A DNA stretch of 64,000 nt, taken from NCBI GenBank assembly GCA_963712175.1, contig CAVQGZ010000008.1, forward strand, positions 186,001 through 250,000. The letters run 5' to 3'. The translations under genes and the position numbers were made by a program. Below are positions 15,794 through 24,217 of this stretch, piece after piece. The notes beneath the pieces are model-generated. The model was not told where the DNA came from. It ran no database searches and saw only the letters and a list, made by a program, of their open reading frames with translations. The stretch comes from CAVQGZ01 sp963712175. Its GTDB lineage: Bacteria > Actinomycetota > Actinomycetes > Jiangellales > Jiangellaceae. Position 1 is the stretch's first letter. Each line of letters opens with the position of its first letter.

Positions 15794-16633
15794 CTAGTGA
15801 GGTCGCCGGGCTTGGAGGGTGTAGCTGTGGGGGAGGCGCCACGGTCGGTCGGCCAGCTGGTACTCGCCGCCGCCGATGGGACGCATCTGTCCCGGCAGGG
15901 CGTCCCAGGGCAGGCTGTCGTGCTCGACCAGCCCGGTGATGTGCAGGCCCTGGTCGAGCAGGGCTGTGATGATCTGGCCGAGGCCGTGGTTCCACTCGAC
16001 GGTCACAGTGGTGGTGAATGTGGCGTCGGTGCGCACGTAGGTGCCGTCGTCGGCATCGATGACCGTCGGTTCGTCGATCTCGAAGTAGGGCCGGTCGATC
16101 ACGACCAGCCCATCGGGGCGCGCATCGGACAGCGCCCACACGACGGGGTGGGCCTCGCGCAGGAACAACCGCCCGCCCGGGCGCAAGAGCCCGGCGACCA
16201 CACCGGCCCACCTGGTGATGTCGGGCATCCAGCACAGCGCCCCGATGCCGGTGTAGACCAGGTCGAAGCGGCGCAGGCCCAGCAGATCGACCGCCTCGTA
16301 GACCTCGCCGTGGATGAAGGACACCTCGACCTCGGCCAGCTGGGCAAGCCGACGGGCCTGGGTGAGCGAGGCCGGGGAGAAGTCCAGTCCCGTCATCCGA
16401 GCACCGAGCCGGGCCAGCGAGACGGTGTCGCTGCCGATGTGGCACTGCACGTGGATGCCGTCCAGGCCCGCCACGTCCCCCAGCAGTGGCAGGTCGAACC
16501 GGACGGTGTCGCTGATCCGTCTGGGGTCGGTCGCGTAGTCGTCGAACGCGAAGTCCGGAGAAGCTGCATGCGCGGGTGCCCGCTCGTCCCAGTAGGCCTG
16601 GTTGACCTCTCGGTAGTCACTCACAGACCCCAC
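15794..16633 (-). CDS. Class I SAM-dependent methyltransferase
   Basis: 279 residues from GTG 16631-16633 (GTG 16624 is a close alternative). The Rossmann methyltransferase motifs are visible: motif I as VQCHIGSDTVSLARLGA, the acidic strand end GLDFSPASL, the post-II region SFIHGEVYEAV, and LLRPGGRLFLREAHPV. It belongs to the subgroup with the QCHFG-type motif. The acceptor molecule is unknown. The alpha/beta hydrolase gene lies upstream on the same strand with 38 bases between, so they may share a transcript. Confidence 0.85.
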   Translation of the reverse strand: MGSVSDYREVNQAYWDERAPAHAASPDFAFDDYATDPRRISDTVRFDLPLLGDVAGLDGIHVQCHIGSDTVSLARLGARMTGLDFSPASLTQARRLAQLAEVEVSFIHGEVYEAVDLLGLRRFDLVYTGIGALCWMPDITRWAGVVAGLLRPGGRLFLREAHPVVWALSDARPDGLVVIDRPYFEIDEPTVIDADDGTYVRTDATFTTTVTVEWNHGLGQIITALLDQGLHITGLVEHDSLPWDALPGQMRPIGGGEYQLADRPWRLPHSYTLQARRPH

Positions 16634-16671
16634 CGTGCCAGGAAGATCGTGCGGCCGCGGGGCAGGGCGGT

Positions 16672-17634
16672 TCAGCGAGCAGCGCCGCTCGCTGAACCGG
16701 CGGTCGCCGACATGCGCTGGAGCGCCTCGAGGACGACCGGCACCGCCAGATCGACTGCCTCGTTGAGCACCAGGTGGCAGTCGGTGTCGAGCACGACGAG
16801 GTCCACGCTCGAGGCCACGAGGCGGTGGGCGACAGCCTCGATCCCCGCCAGCGGGAACAGCGGATCACCGCGGGCCGCCAGCACCGTCACCGGCACGGCC
16901 AGGCTGCCGTCGTAGAGGCTCCGGGTATCGACACCGGCCAGGTCTGCCACGAAGCGCAGCGGGTACGACCGCAGGACGAGTGGGTCGCGCTCGAACAGCT
17001 CTCGGGTCCACGGCGCGCCGAACACTCGGCGGGGGTCCAGGTACGCGGTGATGCGCACGGGCGCCCGCGGCGTGATCCGGGCAGCCGCGTCCAGAACTCT
17101 TCGGGCCAGCTGCTGGACCGGCTGTGCCGTGCCGAATCGGGTGACCATGACCGCGTCCGGGTCGTTCGGGTCGAACAAGTTGTGCGCGATCACGCCCTGT
17201 ACCGCCGACGGCTCCGCCGCTGCTGCCAGCAGGGCCACCAGGCTCCCTTGGCTGGAGCCGACCAGCACGATCGGCAGCCCGAATGTGTCGGCAGCCCATC
17301 TGGTCGCGTCGATCGCGTTCCCGACGAGGTCGTCCCATCGCAGCACTCGAGAAACGCGCGGACTCCTGCCGTGCCCCTGCGGGTGCAGCCCGACCACGGT
17401 TCGACCGTTGGCGGCGAGTGCGTCGAGGAACTCCTCGTAGAAGAGGGGGTGGACTGCGGTTCCCGGCACGAACACCACAGCCTGCGTGGGCTGGCTGGCC
17501 TGCCAGACTGACAGGGCCACCGGCTCACCACGCGACTCGAGCAGCGACTCGACGTAGCGGTCGGGATGCTGCACGTGACCGAGCAGCCGGTCCTCGCGCG
17601 ACCGTCGCCCGACGACGGAATCGCCCCTCGCCAT
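16672..17634 (-). CDS. Alpha/beta hydrolase
   Basis: 320 residues from ATG 17632-17634. The nucleophile elbow is GSSQG, the acid is probably the Asp in AARGDPLFP and the base the His in DTDCHLVLNE. The oxyanion region VFVPGTAVHPLFYEEF and HPQGHGRS are as expected for serine hydrolases of this fold. The cap region (residues about 180-240) has no obvious relative. Substrate unknown. It sits between an aldo/keto reductase and a methyltransferase, all on the minus strand, perhaps a small catabolic set. Confidence 0.85.
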   Translation of the reverse strand: MARGDSVVGRRSREDRLLGHVQHPDRYVESLLESRGEPVALSVWQASQPTQAVVFVPGTAVHPLFYEEFLDALAANGRTVVGLHPQGHGRSPRVSRVLRWDDLVGNAIDATRWAADTFGLPIVLVGSSQGSLVALLAAAAEPSAVQGVIAHNLFDPNDPDAVMVTRFGTAQPVQQLARRVLDAAARITPRAPVRITAYLDPRRVFGAPWTRELFERDPLVLRSYPLRFVADLAGVDTRSLYDGSLAVPVTVLAARGDPLFPLAGIEAVAHRLVASSVDLVVLDTDCHLVLNEAVDLAVPVVLEALQRMSATAGSASGAAR

Positions 17635-17709
17635 GATCCCTACGCTCCCAGGTCCTGGCCGGCGGCTGCAGGGGCCGACGACCCCATCGGGACGCTCGGC
17701 TCAGCGGTG

Positions 17710-18699
17710 TCAGGTTCGACCGAGAAGGCGGTCGATGTCGGCCATCTCGTCGGCGTCGAGCCGACCGTGCGCTAGTGCGGCGGCGTTCTCCTGTACCTGG
17801 CCCACGGTGCGGAACCCCGGGATGGGGATGGTGTGCGGGCTACGTGCCCACAACCAGGCCAACGAGCCCTGTGCCAGGGTGCGCCCGCCCGTTGTCAGGA
17901 TGTCGCGCACTGACGCCACCCGCTCCAGCCACGCGGCGTCCGGACGGCCATCGGTGAAGTACTGCATCCACTCCGGGGCCTTCCGTCCGCGGACGTCGGC
18001 GCCGGTCAGCTCGGTTGCGGCGGAGTACTTGCCGGTCAGCAGGCCCATCGCGAGCGGACCGCGGTTGATCGAGGCGAGGTCGTACCGGTCACAGACGCCG
18101 AGCACCTCCGGGGCGTCCGACAGCACGTTGAGCTCGTGCTCGATGGCCGCGCACTTCTCGCCCTCCGCGAAGACCGTCGCCCGCTCGGCGGAGTCGGTAC
18201 TCCACCCGTAAGCGCGGATCTGACCGGAGTCGACCAGGTCCTCGAGGGTGTCGCGGACCGGTGCGGCTTGTTCTGGCGGGTAGCCGTTGTCGTGGAAGAG
18301 GTAGAGGTCGATGTAGTCAGTTCCCAGTCGTTCCAGCGAGTCATGGCACTGCTGGCGGACCGACGCAGGTTCAGCGCTGCTTCCGGTGACCTGCCGGGTG
18401 CCCTCGTCGAACAGGTTGCTGAACTTCGTGGCGATCACGACCTCGTCGCGCCGGTCGCCGAGCCCGCGTCCGAGGATCCTCTCGCTGTGTCCGGCGCCAT
18501 AGACGTTGGCCGTGTCGAAGAAGGTCACACCGAGATCGAGTGCGGTCCGGATCGCTCGGATCGACTCGTCGTCGTCCACCTCTCCCCAGCCAAGCGGCTC
18601 GTCTCCGTGCCACAGGGGTCCGCCGATCGCCCAGCAGCCCATCCCCAAGGCCGACACCTCGATGCCGCTACCCCCCAGGAGCCGAGTCCGTTCGTTCAT
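17710..18699 (-). CDS. Aldo/keto reductase
   Basis: 329 residues from ATG 18697-18699, preceded by a clear CGGAGGG ribosome site; longer frames upstream lack one. Catalytic residues: Asp and Tyr in FFDTANVYG, Lys in VIATKFSN, His in DLYLFHDN. The C-terminal cofactor block is IPIPGFRTVGQVQENAAAL. It differs from the reductase at 8724 in length and active-site loops, so the two are not recent duplicates. Likely NADPH-dependent; substrate unknown. Confidence 0.88.
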   Translation of the reverse strand: MNERTRLLGGSGIEVSALGMGCWAIGGPLWHGDEPLGWGEVDDDESIRAIRTALDLGVTFFDTANVYGAGHSERILGRGLGDRRDEVVIATKFSNLFDEGTRQVTGSSAEPASVRQQCHDSLERLGTDYIDLYLFHDNGYPPEQAAPVRDTLEDLVDSGQIRAYGWSTDSAERATVFAEGEKCAAIEHELNVLSDAPEVLGVCDRYDLASINRGPLAMGLLTGKYSAATELTGADVRGRKAPEWMQYFTDGRPDAAWLERVASVRDILTTGGRTLAQGSLAWLWARSPHTIPIPGFRTVGQVQENAAALAHGRLDADEMADIDRLLGRT

Positions 18700-19123
18700 G
18701 AGCCCTCCGGGGTTCATCTGCACCTGGTCGGACCCTAGGGGGTCGGGTGGCTGTCGCAGGGGCTGACGAGAGTGCAGGGCGTGCAAACCCGGCGACGTTG
18801 CCCGCAGGCCCCGACGCGGCCGGCCGCTGGATCGCCGAGTGCTGGTAGCCCCACGCATCCCCACGCAGGCCAGGCGTGGATGGAGCCAACGGTTCACCCC
18901 ACCTTCCCTGGATGGAGCCGGTGGTGCGCTCAGCGCACCGACGCGTCCATTCATGTGTGGCTCCGCGGTCCAACGGGTTCATCCATCGGGGGTGTGGACG
19001 GTGTGGTGGTCGGGGCCAGGGGAAGGCACCCCCAGCGAACGAGCCGGGGCGTGGTGGGGTCCTTGGCCCCTTCCGTCCCTCGCCCCGGAGGAGTCCGGTG
19101 GAGGGACCTACGAGGAGGCAACG
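18700..19123. other. 424-base stretch with no convincing gene
   Basis: No frame here has both a ribosome site and protein-like composition. It contains two copies of TGGATGGAGCC (about 18873 and 18909), a 7-bp hairpin GGTGCGC-TCA-GCGCACC (18923-18939), and two similar CCAACGG-TTCA-CC strings. It should hold the promoters for the divergent genes at 18699 and 19124; I could not assign them. Confidence 0.6.
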
Positions 19124-19411
19124 ATGGAACGTGACCCTGCGCTGGCGTTGGCAGAGCAGCACGTGAAGGCGGTGCGCGACTTCTTCTACCACCTGATGGT
19201 GTTCGTGATGGTGAACGCGTTGATGGTCATCATCGATCTCCGGGCCACGGGTGATCAGGCTGTTCTCGGGCTGGACTGGGCCTACTGGCTCATCCTGTTC
19301 TGGGGCCTGGGGTTGGCCGGCCATGCGATCTCGGTGTTCTTCGGCAACTACCGCGTCGCCAAGGAGTACGAGGAGCTGAAGGCGCGGGAGACCAGCACGC
19401 CGGTGGGCTGA
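19124..19411 (+). CDS. 2TM-domain membrane protein
   Basis: 95 residues from ATG 19124, with an AGGAGG site eight bases upstream. Two membrane helices (residues about 19-39 and 52-75) are preceded by an amphipathic stretch HVKAVRDFFYHLMVFVMVN, which is the signature of the stand-alone 2TM domain also found attached to LytS-type kinases. Function unknown; probably a small membrane scaffold. Confidence 0.8.
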   Translation: MERDPALALAEQHVKAVRDFFYHLMVFVMVNALMVIIDLRATGDQAVLGLDWAYWLILFWGLGLAGHAISVFFGNYRVAKEYEELKARETSTPVG

Positions 19412-19508
19412 CCCGCTGGAAGGATCGTTGTGGTCGTTCTCCGTCGCGAGGCGGCGGTCGCGTTCGATACTGAGGCGTCGCCGCACATCCCAGGAGAGGC
19501 AGGTGGCC

Positions 19509-20606
19509 ATGAGCATCGCCGAGCCGCACGACGAACGTCTCGACCCCGTGAAGCCAGGTGTCGGCTGGTCCTACTGCGACGTCCGGCCGCAGTCCGTGCC
19601 CGCCTTGCGGCCCGACCTGAACCCACGGCGATCGTCGCTCATCGTTCGTACCCGGTCGAAGTGGGTCAACGCAACGGTGCTCAAGTACTACCTGTTCGGC
19701 GCCGATAGCCACCCGGCCCTCGGCGGACCCTCCCAACAGCAGGACGCGGTTCGAGAGGCGTTCGAGCACTGGAGGTCGCTCGGCATCGGCCTTCAGTTCC
19801 GCGAGGTCACCGACATCCGGGAGGCCGAGATCCGGATCAGCTTCGATCAGTCCGACGGCAGCTGGTCCTACGTCGGGCGGGACGTCCTCGGGATCGCAGC
19901 CGACCAGCCCACGATGAACTTCGGGTGGGACCTCACGACGGACTGGGGACGTGTCACGGCTCTGCACGAGATCGGGCACACCCTCGGGTTCCCGCACGAG
20001 CACCAGAACCCGAATGCGGGCATCGAGTGGGACGAGCCGGCTGTGGTCAGGGAGTTCTCCGGCCCCCCGAACAACTGGCGGGAAGACCAGATCCGGCACA
20101 ACATCCTGCGCAAGCTGGACCCCGCTGAGGTGCAGGGATCCGACTGGGACCCGCTGTCGGTGATGGAGTACCCGTTCGAGCCGGGTCTGATCCTTCGTCC
20201 ACCCGAGTACCGCGACAACGGCGTACCGCCGCCGACCGGGCTGTCGGCACGAGATCGGGACTGGGTCCTCACGTGGTACCCGGGCCTCGGTAGCGAGGAC
20301 CCGCCGCTGCTCAAGCCGTTCGAGTCTCGCCCGCTGTCCCTGCAGCCCGGCCAGCAGGCGGACTTCCTCGTCGTCCCCGAGTCGACGGGCACGCGCGAGA
20401 TCGGAACGTTCGGGTCGGCCGACACACTTCTCGTCGTCTTCGAGGAGATCGACGGCGAGCCTGTCTACCTCACCGGCGACGATGACTCCGGCCAGGAGCG
20501 CAACGCACAGGTGAAGGTCAAGCTGCAGGCTGGGCGCCGCTACGTCGTTCGCGTCCGCCTGTACTACGCCTGGGCATCCGGGCAGACGGCCGTCATGCTC
20601 TGGTAG
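19509..20606 (+). CDS. Astacin-like zinc metallopeptidase with C-terminal beta domain
   Basis: 365 residues from ATG 19509 (AGGTGG just upstream). The zinc-binding motif is HEIGHTLGFPHEHQN, i.e. HExxHxxGxxHE as in astacins/metzincins, followed by a Met-turn candidate VMEYP. An N-terminal proteinase core (about 30-270) is followed by a domain of about 90 residues, LSLQPGQQADFLVV to the end, resembling a PPC-type beta sandwich. No signal peptide is visible, so export or a cytoplasmic role is open. It is a single gene, convergent with the small membrane gene at 20647. Confidence 0.85.
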   Translation: MSIAEPHDERLDPVKPGVGWSYCDVRPQSVPALRPDLNPRRSSLIVRTRSKWVNATVLKYYLFGADSHPALGGPSQQQDAVREAFEHWRSLGIGLQFREVTDIREAEIRISFDQSDGSWSYVGRDVLGIAADQPTMNFGWDLTTDWGRVTALHEIGHTLGFPHEHQNPNAGIEWDEPAVVREFSGPPNNWREDQIRHNILRKLDPAEVQGSDWDPLSVMEYPFEPGLILRPPEYRDNGVPPPTGLSARDRDWVLTWYPGLGSEDPPLLKPFESRPLSLQPGQQADFLVVPESTGTREIGTFGSADTLLVVFEEIDGEPVYLTGDDDSGQERNAQVKVKLQAGRRYVVRVRLYYAWASGQTAVMLW

Positions 20607-20620
20607 GCCCGGGTAGCTCG

Positions 20621-20635
20621 GCGAGAGCATCTCGC
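20621..20635. terminator. Short hairpin between convergent genes
   Basis: GCGAGA-GCA-TCTCGC, a 6-bp stem with a three-base loop, lies 15 bases after the peptidase stop in a 40-base gap. It is a weak terminator candidate. Confidence 0.35.
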
Positions 20636-20646
20636 GCCGCGTCGGG

Positions 20647-20835
20647 TCAGTGGCGGCGCCCCAGTTCAGCCCCCGAGAGCACCATGCCCAGCACGAGGCC
20701 CACCCCCAGGAAGGCGGGGAAGAGGGCGAACGTGTCAGTTCCGAGCCAGAGCAAGAAGCCCGTGGCGGCGCCGAGCAGCATGCCGGCTGCCATGGGTATC
20801 GGCCTCAGCTGCTGTCGTTGGTCGCTGTCTGCCAT
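20647..20835 (-). CDS. Small two-helix membrane protein
   Basis: 62 residues from ATG 20833-20835 with GGAGGATCGG upstream. After a polar N-terminus there are two hydrophobic segments (about 15-31 and 37-54) and a short basic end. It looks like the AtpI/Gly-zipper class of small membrane proteins, but I cannot name a family. The strong ribosome site argues that it is real. Confidence 0.6.
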   Translation of the reverse strand: MADSDQRQQLRPIPMAAGMLLGAATGFLLWLGTDTFALFPAFLGVGLVLGMVLSGAELGRRH

Positions 20836-20943
20836 CCGATCCTCCCCACGGTCAGAACCAGTGTCCTGCGATGGCGCGCGCCACCCCTGGGCCTTACTGC
20901 CTGACTGTGGTGGCTCCCGGTCGGCCGTTCGACAGTTCGAGGC

Positions 20944-21435
20944 TCACGCGCTCGGTGTCAACGATCGCCGGCAGGGCGAGGCTGCTCTCCAGGGTGGCGG
21001 ACGGTTCGCCGACACCCAGCCGTGGTGCGTCAGATGCTGCCGGCGCAGAAGGGCCGCTCCGCCGAACCACCACACCAGCGGGAGCAGCCAGAGGGCGGCA
21101 CCGCGGGTCAGGACGACGACGGCAACGAGCAGCAGGACAAGCGGCGGCCCGGACCTCGGCATCGGTCGGGGAGGTGCCGGCTGGGAGGCTCTCGGGACCG
21201 GCTGCCACCGGGGGGAGGCGCCGGGAAGGTCGGCGAGCAGCGCTTCGAGCTCGTCGTGATGGATCGCCCCGAGGGCCAGGGTGGTTCGCTCGTCGAACTC
21301 AGCAAGGCTCAGCCGTCCATGGGAGTAGTGCTCGGCCAGCAGCGTCGCGACGCGCTCCCGGTCGGCGTCTCCGGCGCGGACGCGGCCCGAACGGCTGGCG
21401 CGGCTGTCCGGGTAGGGACGTTGCACGGACGTCAC
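20944..21435 (-). CDS. DUF1707 (SHOCT-like) membrane protein
   Basis: 163 residues from ATG 21433-21435, which overlaps the PadR stop (ATGA). The N-terminal domain RAGDADRERVATLLAEHYSHG, then RLSLAEFDERTTLAL, is the DUF1707 signature of actinobacteria. A proline-rich linker leads to two membrane helices around residues 98-128. DUF1707 proteins often occur with transcription regulators; here translational coupling to PadR suggests the two work or are controlled together. Confidence 0.82.
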   Translation of the reverse strand: MTSVQRPYPDSRASRSGRVRAGDADRERVATLLAEHYSHGRLSLAEFDERTTLALGAIHHDELEALLADLPGASPRWQPVPRASQPAPPRPMPRSGPPLVLLLVAVVVLTRGAALWLLPLVWWFGGAALLRRQHLTHHGWVSANRPPPWRAASPCRRSLTPSA

Positions 21436-22106
21436 TGCTCGGCCCCCGCGTCGTCGTCCTCATCAGGCACCGCCAGCAGGCCGTACAGGTCGTGCCGTAC
21501 CTGGGCCAGCAGTCGTCGCGCGGCAGCCATCTGCGCCGGAGTGCCGGTGCGCGCGACCTCCACGGCGGCTGCGCCGACACTGAACATCAGCCGCCCGTAG
21601 TCCTCATCGCGCCCGCCGTCGGAAGGCGCGGCGTAGGGGGCGAAGACCGCTGCCAGCTCCTCACGTCGCTCAGCAACGTGCGTCCGGCCCGCTTCGGTCA
21701 AGGAGTACACGCGACGACCCTCGATCTTCTCGTCGTCGACCAGCCCCTCGTCCTGAAGCGCGGCGAGGGACGGGTAGACGGAGCCAGGGCTGGCGCGCCA
21801 CGCTCCGCTGCTGCGCTCGGCGATCTCCTGGATGATCTGGTAGCCGTGCCGGGGCCCCTCGGCGAGCAGGGCCAGGATCGCACTGCGCACGTCCCCGCGC
21901 CCGGCGCGGGGCTTGCCCTGGCCTGCGCCCCACCAGTCGCCGGGCCCCGACCAGCCGGCTGCCCACGGGCCGCCCCAGGGTGCGCCGCCCCAACCCCGTC
22001 CCCCGGAGGACCGCTTGCCGCTCATGGCGGCTCGACCTCCGCAGGTCGCCTCGCTCACCATTCGGCTCAGCCAGTCTCCCGGCCCGAACGCCGCTGTCGT
22101 CGACAT
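21432..22106 (-). CDS. PadR-family transcriptional regulator with Gly/Trp-rich N-terminus
   Basis: The PadR winged helix is clear: DVRSAILALLAEGPRHGY, then QIIQEIAERSSGAWRASPGS and VYPSLAALQDEGLVDDEKI, followed by a C-terminal dimerisation helix. A Gly/Trp-rich stretch (GGRGWGGAPWGGPWAAGW) precedes it, as in many PadR proteins of this type. I take the start at ATG 22104-22106 because GGAAGGG and a promoter with operator lie just upstream; ATG 22023-22025 with GGAGG is the alternative (197 residues). Probably a phenolic- or drug-responsive repressor that controls its own operon with DUF1707. Confidence 0.85.
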   Translation of the reverse strand: MSTTAAFGPGDWLSRMVSEATCGGRAAMSGKRSSGGRGWGGAPWGGPWAAGWSGPGDWWGAGQGKPRAGRGDVRSAILALLAEGPRHGYQIIQEIAERSSGAWRASPGSVYPSLAALQDEGLVDDEKIEGRRVYSLTEAGRTHVAERREELAAVFAPYAAPSDGGRDEDYGRLMFSVGAAAVEVARTGTPAQMAAARRLLAQVRHDLYGLLAVPDEDDDAGAEQ

Positions 22107-22120
22107 GACATCATCCCTTC

Positions 22121-22166
22121 CGTCCGACAGTCGGACGATATATCGGCGAGTTGGGGGCCGCAAGAG
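22121..22166 (-). promoter_or_regulatory. padR promoter with palindromic operator
   Basis: A perfect palindrome CGTCCGAC-A-GTCGGACG (22121-22137) lies 15 bases before the ATG at 22106. On the minus strand the -10 candidate TATCGT runs into it and TTGCGG is 17 bases further upstream. A PadR dimer bound at the palindrome would cover the -10/start region, so autoregulation is likely. Confidence 0.6.
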
Positions 22167-22234
22167 TGCCGGAAGGCGGTGGGGTCGATGGGTGTCTCGC
22201 CTCCCCTTGACGCGCGGCAATGAGTCAGCAAGTA

Positions 22235-22258
22235 TTGACGCAATGGCCATTGATGCAA
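22235..22258 (+). promoter_or_regulatory. ArsR-type operator centred on the start codon
   Basis: CAATGGCCATTG (22241-22252) is a perfect 12-bp palindrome containing the start codon of the ArsR-fusion gene, and outer TTG/CAA triplets extend the symmetry to 24 bp. Upstream, TTGACG (22207-22212) with a weak -10 around 22230-22235 would place the transcript start at or next to the ATG, giving a leaderless mRNA repressed by its own product. Confidence 0.5.
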
Positions 22259-22938
22259 GCCTCGCGCGTCGGGCTGCTCTGCATGCGGCGCTGAGCGACC
22301 CGACACGACTGGCCATCGTGGAGAAGCTGCGGCTGGGGGACGAGTCGCCGGGGGTCCTGGCCGAGCACCTGGCTATCGGCACCAACCTGGTGGCGCACCA
22401 CGTGAGGGTGCTGGAGTCGGTACGGCTGGTGACCCGGGTTCGGTCGGAGGCCGATCGGCGTCGCTCCTACCTGCACCTGGACGAGGGTGTGCTCGCCGGG
22501 CTGATCCCGGCGATGGAGCTGCGTGCCTCCCGCGTCGTGTTCGTGTGCACGCACAACTCGGCGCGCTCTCAGCTGGCAGCAGCACTGTGGCGGCGCAGCA
22601 GCCGGGTGCCGGTCGCGTCGGCTGGCACCCACCCGTCCGCCCGGGTCCATCCCCGAGCCGTCGCAGCCGCCCGACGTCACGCGCTGGCTCTGACCCAAGC
22701 CAGGCCCGCGTCCGTCCAGGCCGTCCTGACCGAGCACGACGTCGTCGTGACGGTCTGCGACGCCGCTCACGAGGAGCTGGCGCCCCACCTATCCCGGCGC
22801 CGCCTACCGGCGTTGCACTGGTCCATCCCCGACCCAGCCCCCGACGACAGCGACGAGGCGTTCGAGGCCGCCTTCGTCGCTGTCGAGGAGAGGGTGGCCG
22901 CGATGGCGCCCTCTGTCCGACCTGTCACCGCGTCCTGA
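22243..22938 (+). CDS. ArsR-family regulator fused to a low-molecular-weight phosphatase / arsenate-reductase-like domain
   Basis: 231 residues from ATG 22243. Residues 1-90 form an ArsR winged helix (LSDPTRLAIVEKL, LAIGTNLVAHHVRVLESVRLV). Residues about 97-231 form an LMW-PTP fold: catalytic loop CTHNSARS (C-x5-R), SAGTHPS, and the general-acid DP in WSIPDPAPDD. The repressor lacks the usual metalloid Cys pair in its recognition helix. The phosphatase domain may be a reductase or a sensory domain. The next two genes (arsenate reductase and aquaglyceroporin) point to arsenic. No ribosome site is visible, in line with a leaderless start. Confidence 0.82.
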   Translation: MAIDASLARRAALHAALSDPTRLAIVEKLRLGDESPGVLAEHLAIGTNLVAHHVRVLESVRLVTRVRSEADRRRSYLHLDEGVLAGLIPAMELRASRVVFVCTHNSARSQLAAALWRRSSRVPVASAGTHPSARVHPRAVAAARRHALALTQARPASVQAVLTEHDVVVTVCDAAHEELAPHLSRRRLPALHWSIPDPAPDDSDEAFEAAFVAVEERVAAMAPSVRPVTAS

Positions 22939-22966
22939 GCCCTGCGGCCGTCACGAGGAGAGCGCC

Positions 22967-23382
22967 ATGTCCGCTGAAGCCCCCGTCCTTCTGTTCGCCT
23001 GCATCCACAACTCCGGCCGCAGCGTCGCCGCGGAGGTTCTGGCGCGCCACTACGGCGGGGACAAGGTGACGGTCTCGTCCGCGGGGAGCGAGCCTGGCAA
23101 TGGCGTGAACCCTGCGGTTGCCGAGGTACTGGGGGAGCGGGGTCTCGCGGTCGACCGTCACACCCCCACGCTGCTGACGCGGACGGCGTTCAGCAAGCCG
23201 ACGTGGTGATCACGATGGGGTGCGGAGAGACGTGCCCCATCTTTCCAGGTAAGAGGTACGAGGACTGGCAGGTCGACGATCCCAAGGGCCAAGACCTGCC
23301 GACCGTTCGACGCATCCTCGACGACGTCGATGCGCGAGTGAGAGCCCTGCTGACCGATCTCGACGTTCCTGTCCGCGGATGA
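22967..23382 (+). pseudogene. arsC: Arsenate reductase / LMW-PTP family (ArsC), one frameshift
   Basis: ATG 22967 with GAGGAGAG upstream. The N-terminal half has the catalytic loop CIHNSGRS and SSAGSEPG. At about 23175-23185 the frame shifts. The next frame carries QQADVVITMGCGETCPIFPG, the YEDW block, and DPKGQDLPTVRRILDD to a stop at 23380-23382. Joined, it would be a full-length thioredoxin- or mycoredoxin-dependent arsenate reductase of about 138 residues that converts arsenate to arsenite for export. Only one base is involved, so a sequence error is possible. Confidence 0.7.
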
Positions 23383-23422
23383 GCACCGGGCCCCGGGGGG
23401 CGGTCGAGGGGTTGCTCGGCAC

Positions 23423-24187
23423 GTGAGTCGCCCAGCCGTTCTGCACCGCCGCAACGCTGCCGAGACCCTGGGAGCGGGGCTGCTCGTGACCGCCGTCGTC
23501 GGCTCCGGGATCATGGCCGCCTCCTTGACGGATGACACCGGCCTCGCGCTTCTGATCAACGCACTGGCGACGGTCGCCGCTCTCGGCGTGCTCATCTGGA
23601 CTCTCGGACCGATCTCCGGGGCGCACTTCAACCCGGCCGTCACCTTGGTCGCCGCCCTGCGGCGGGAGATGCCGGCTAGCGAGGCCGGCGGCTACGTCGC
23701 AGCCCAGCTTGTGGGGGCAACCCTCGGCGTCGCGCTCGCCAACCTGATGTTCGACCTGCCCCCGTGGCAGATCTCTCGCACCGAGCGGATGGGTGCCGGG
23801 CTGTGGCTCGGCGAGGTCGTGGCGACCGCCGGTCTCGTGTGGGTCATTGGAGCGCTGACTCGCACCGGGCGCGGCCACCTCGGGCCGCTGCTCGTCCCCG
23901 CGTGGATCGGCGCTGCGTACTTCTTGACCTCCTCGACCTCGTTCGCTAACCCGGCGGTGACGTGGGGCCGGCTGTTCACGGACACGTTCACCGGGATCTC
24001 GCCGGCATCCGCCGTGCCCTTCGTGCTCGCTCAGCTCGTCGGGGCAGCCGTCGGCGCCGGGCTCACCGAGCTCTTCCACCCGCGACCCGGCGTTGTTCCC
24101 GAGCCGCTAGATCTCCCCGACCCGGTTCACCACCCAGACCACGACCAGCCGGGCTCGGACCACGTGGATGGCACGGGGTCGCCCTGA
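23423..24187 (+). CDS. Aquaglyceroporin (AqpS-like) of the arsenic cluster
   Basis: 254 residues from GTG 23423. It is a MIP channel with six membrane helices and both pore motifs: HFNPAVT in the first half and FANPAVT in the second. Aquaporins encoded beside ArsR and arsenate reductase (AqpS type) let arsenite flow out of the cell, which fits this position 40 bases after arsC. The C-terminus after residue 225 is a His/Asp/Pro-rich tail (HHPDHDQPGSDH) that could bind metal; I know no role for it. Confidence 0.88.
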   Translation: MSRPAVLHRRNAAETLGAGLLVTAVVGSGIMAASLTDDTGLALLINALATVAALGVLIWTLGPISGAHFNPAVTLVAALRREMPASEAGGYVAAQLVGATLGVALANLMFDLPPWQISRTERMGAGLWLGEVVATAGLVWVIGALTRTGRGHLGPLLVPAWIGAAYFLTSSTSFANPAVTWGRLFTDTFTGISPASAVPFVLAQLVGAAVGAGLTELFHPRPGVVPEPLDLPDPVHHPDHDQPGSDHVDGTGSP

Positions 24188-24217
24188 CCGGTCCTGCCGG
24201 CAGCTCCACCGCACGCG

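Noticed and set aside
18839..19123. N-terminal extension of the 2TM protein
   Set aside because: The upstream in-frame part is low-complexity and lacks a ribosome site; ATG 19124 has AGGAGG.
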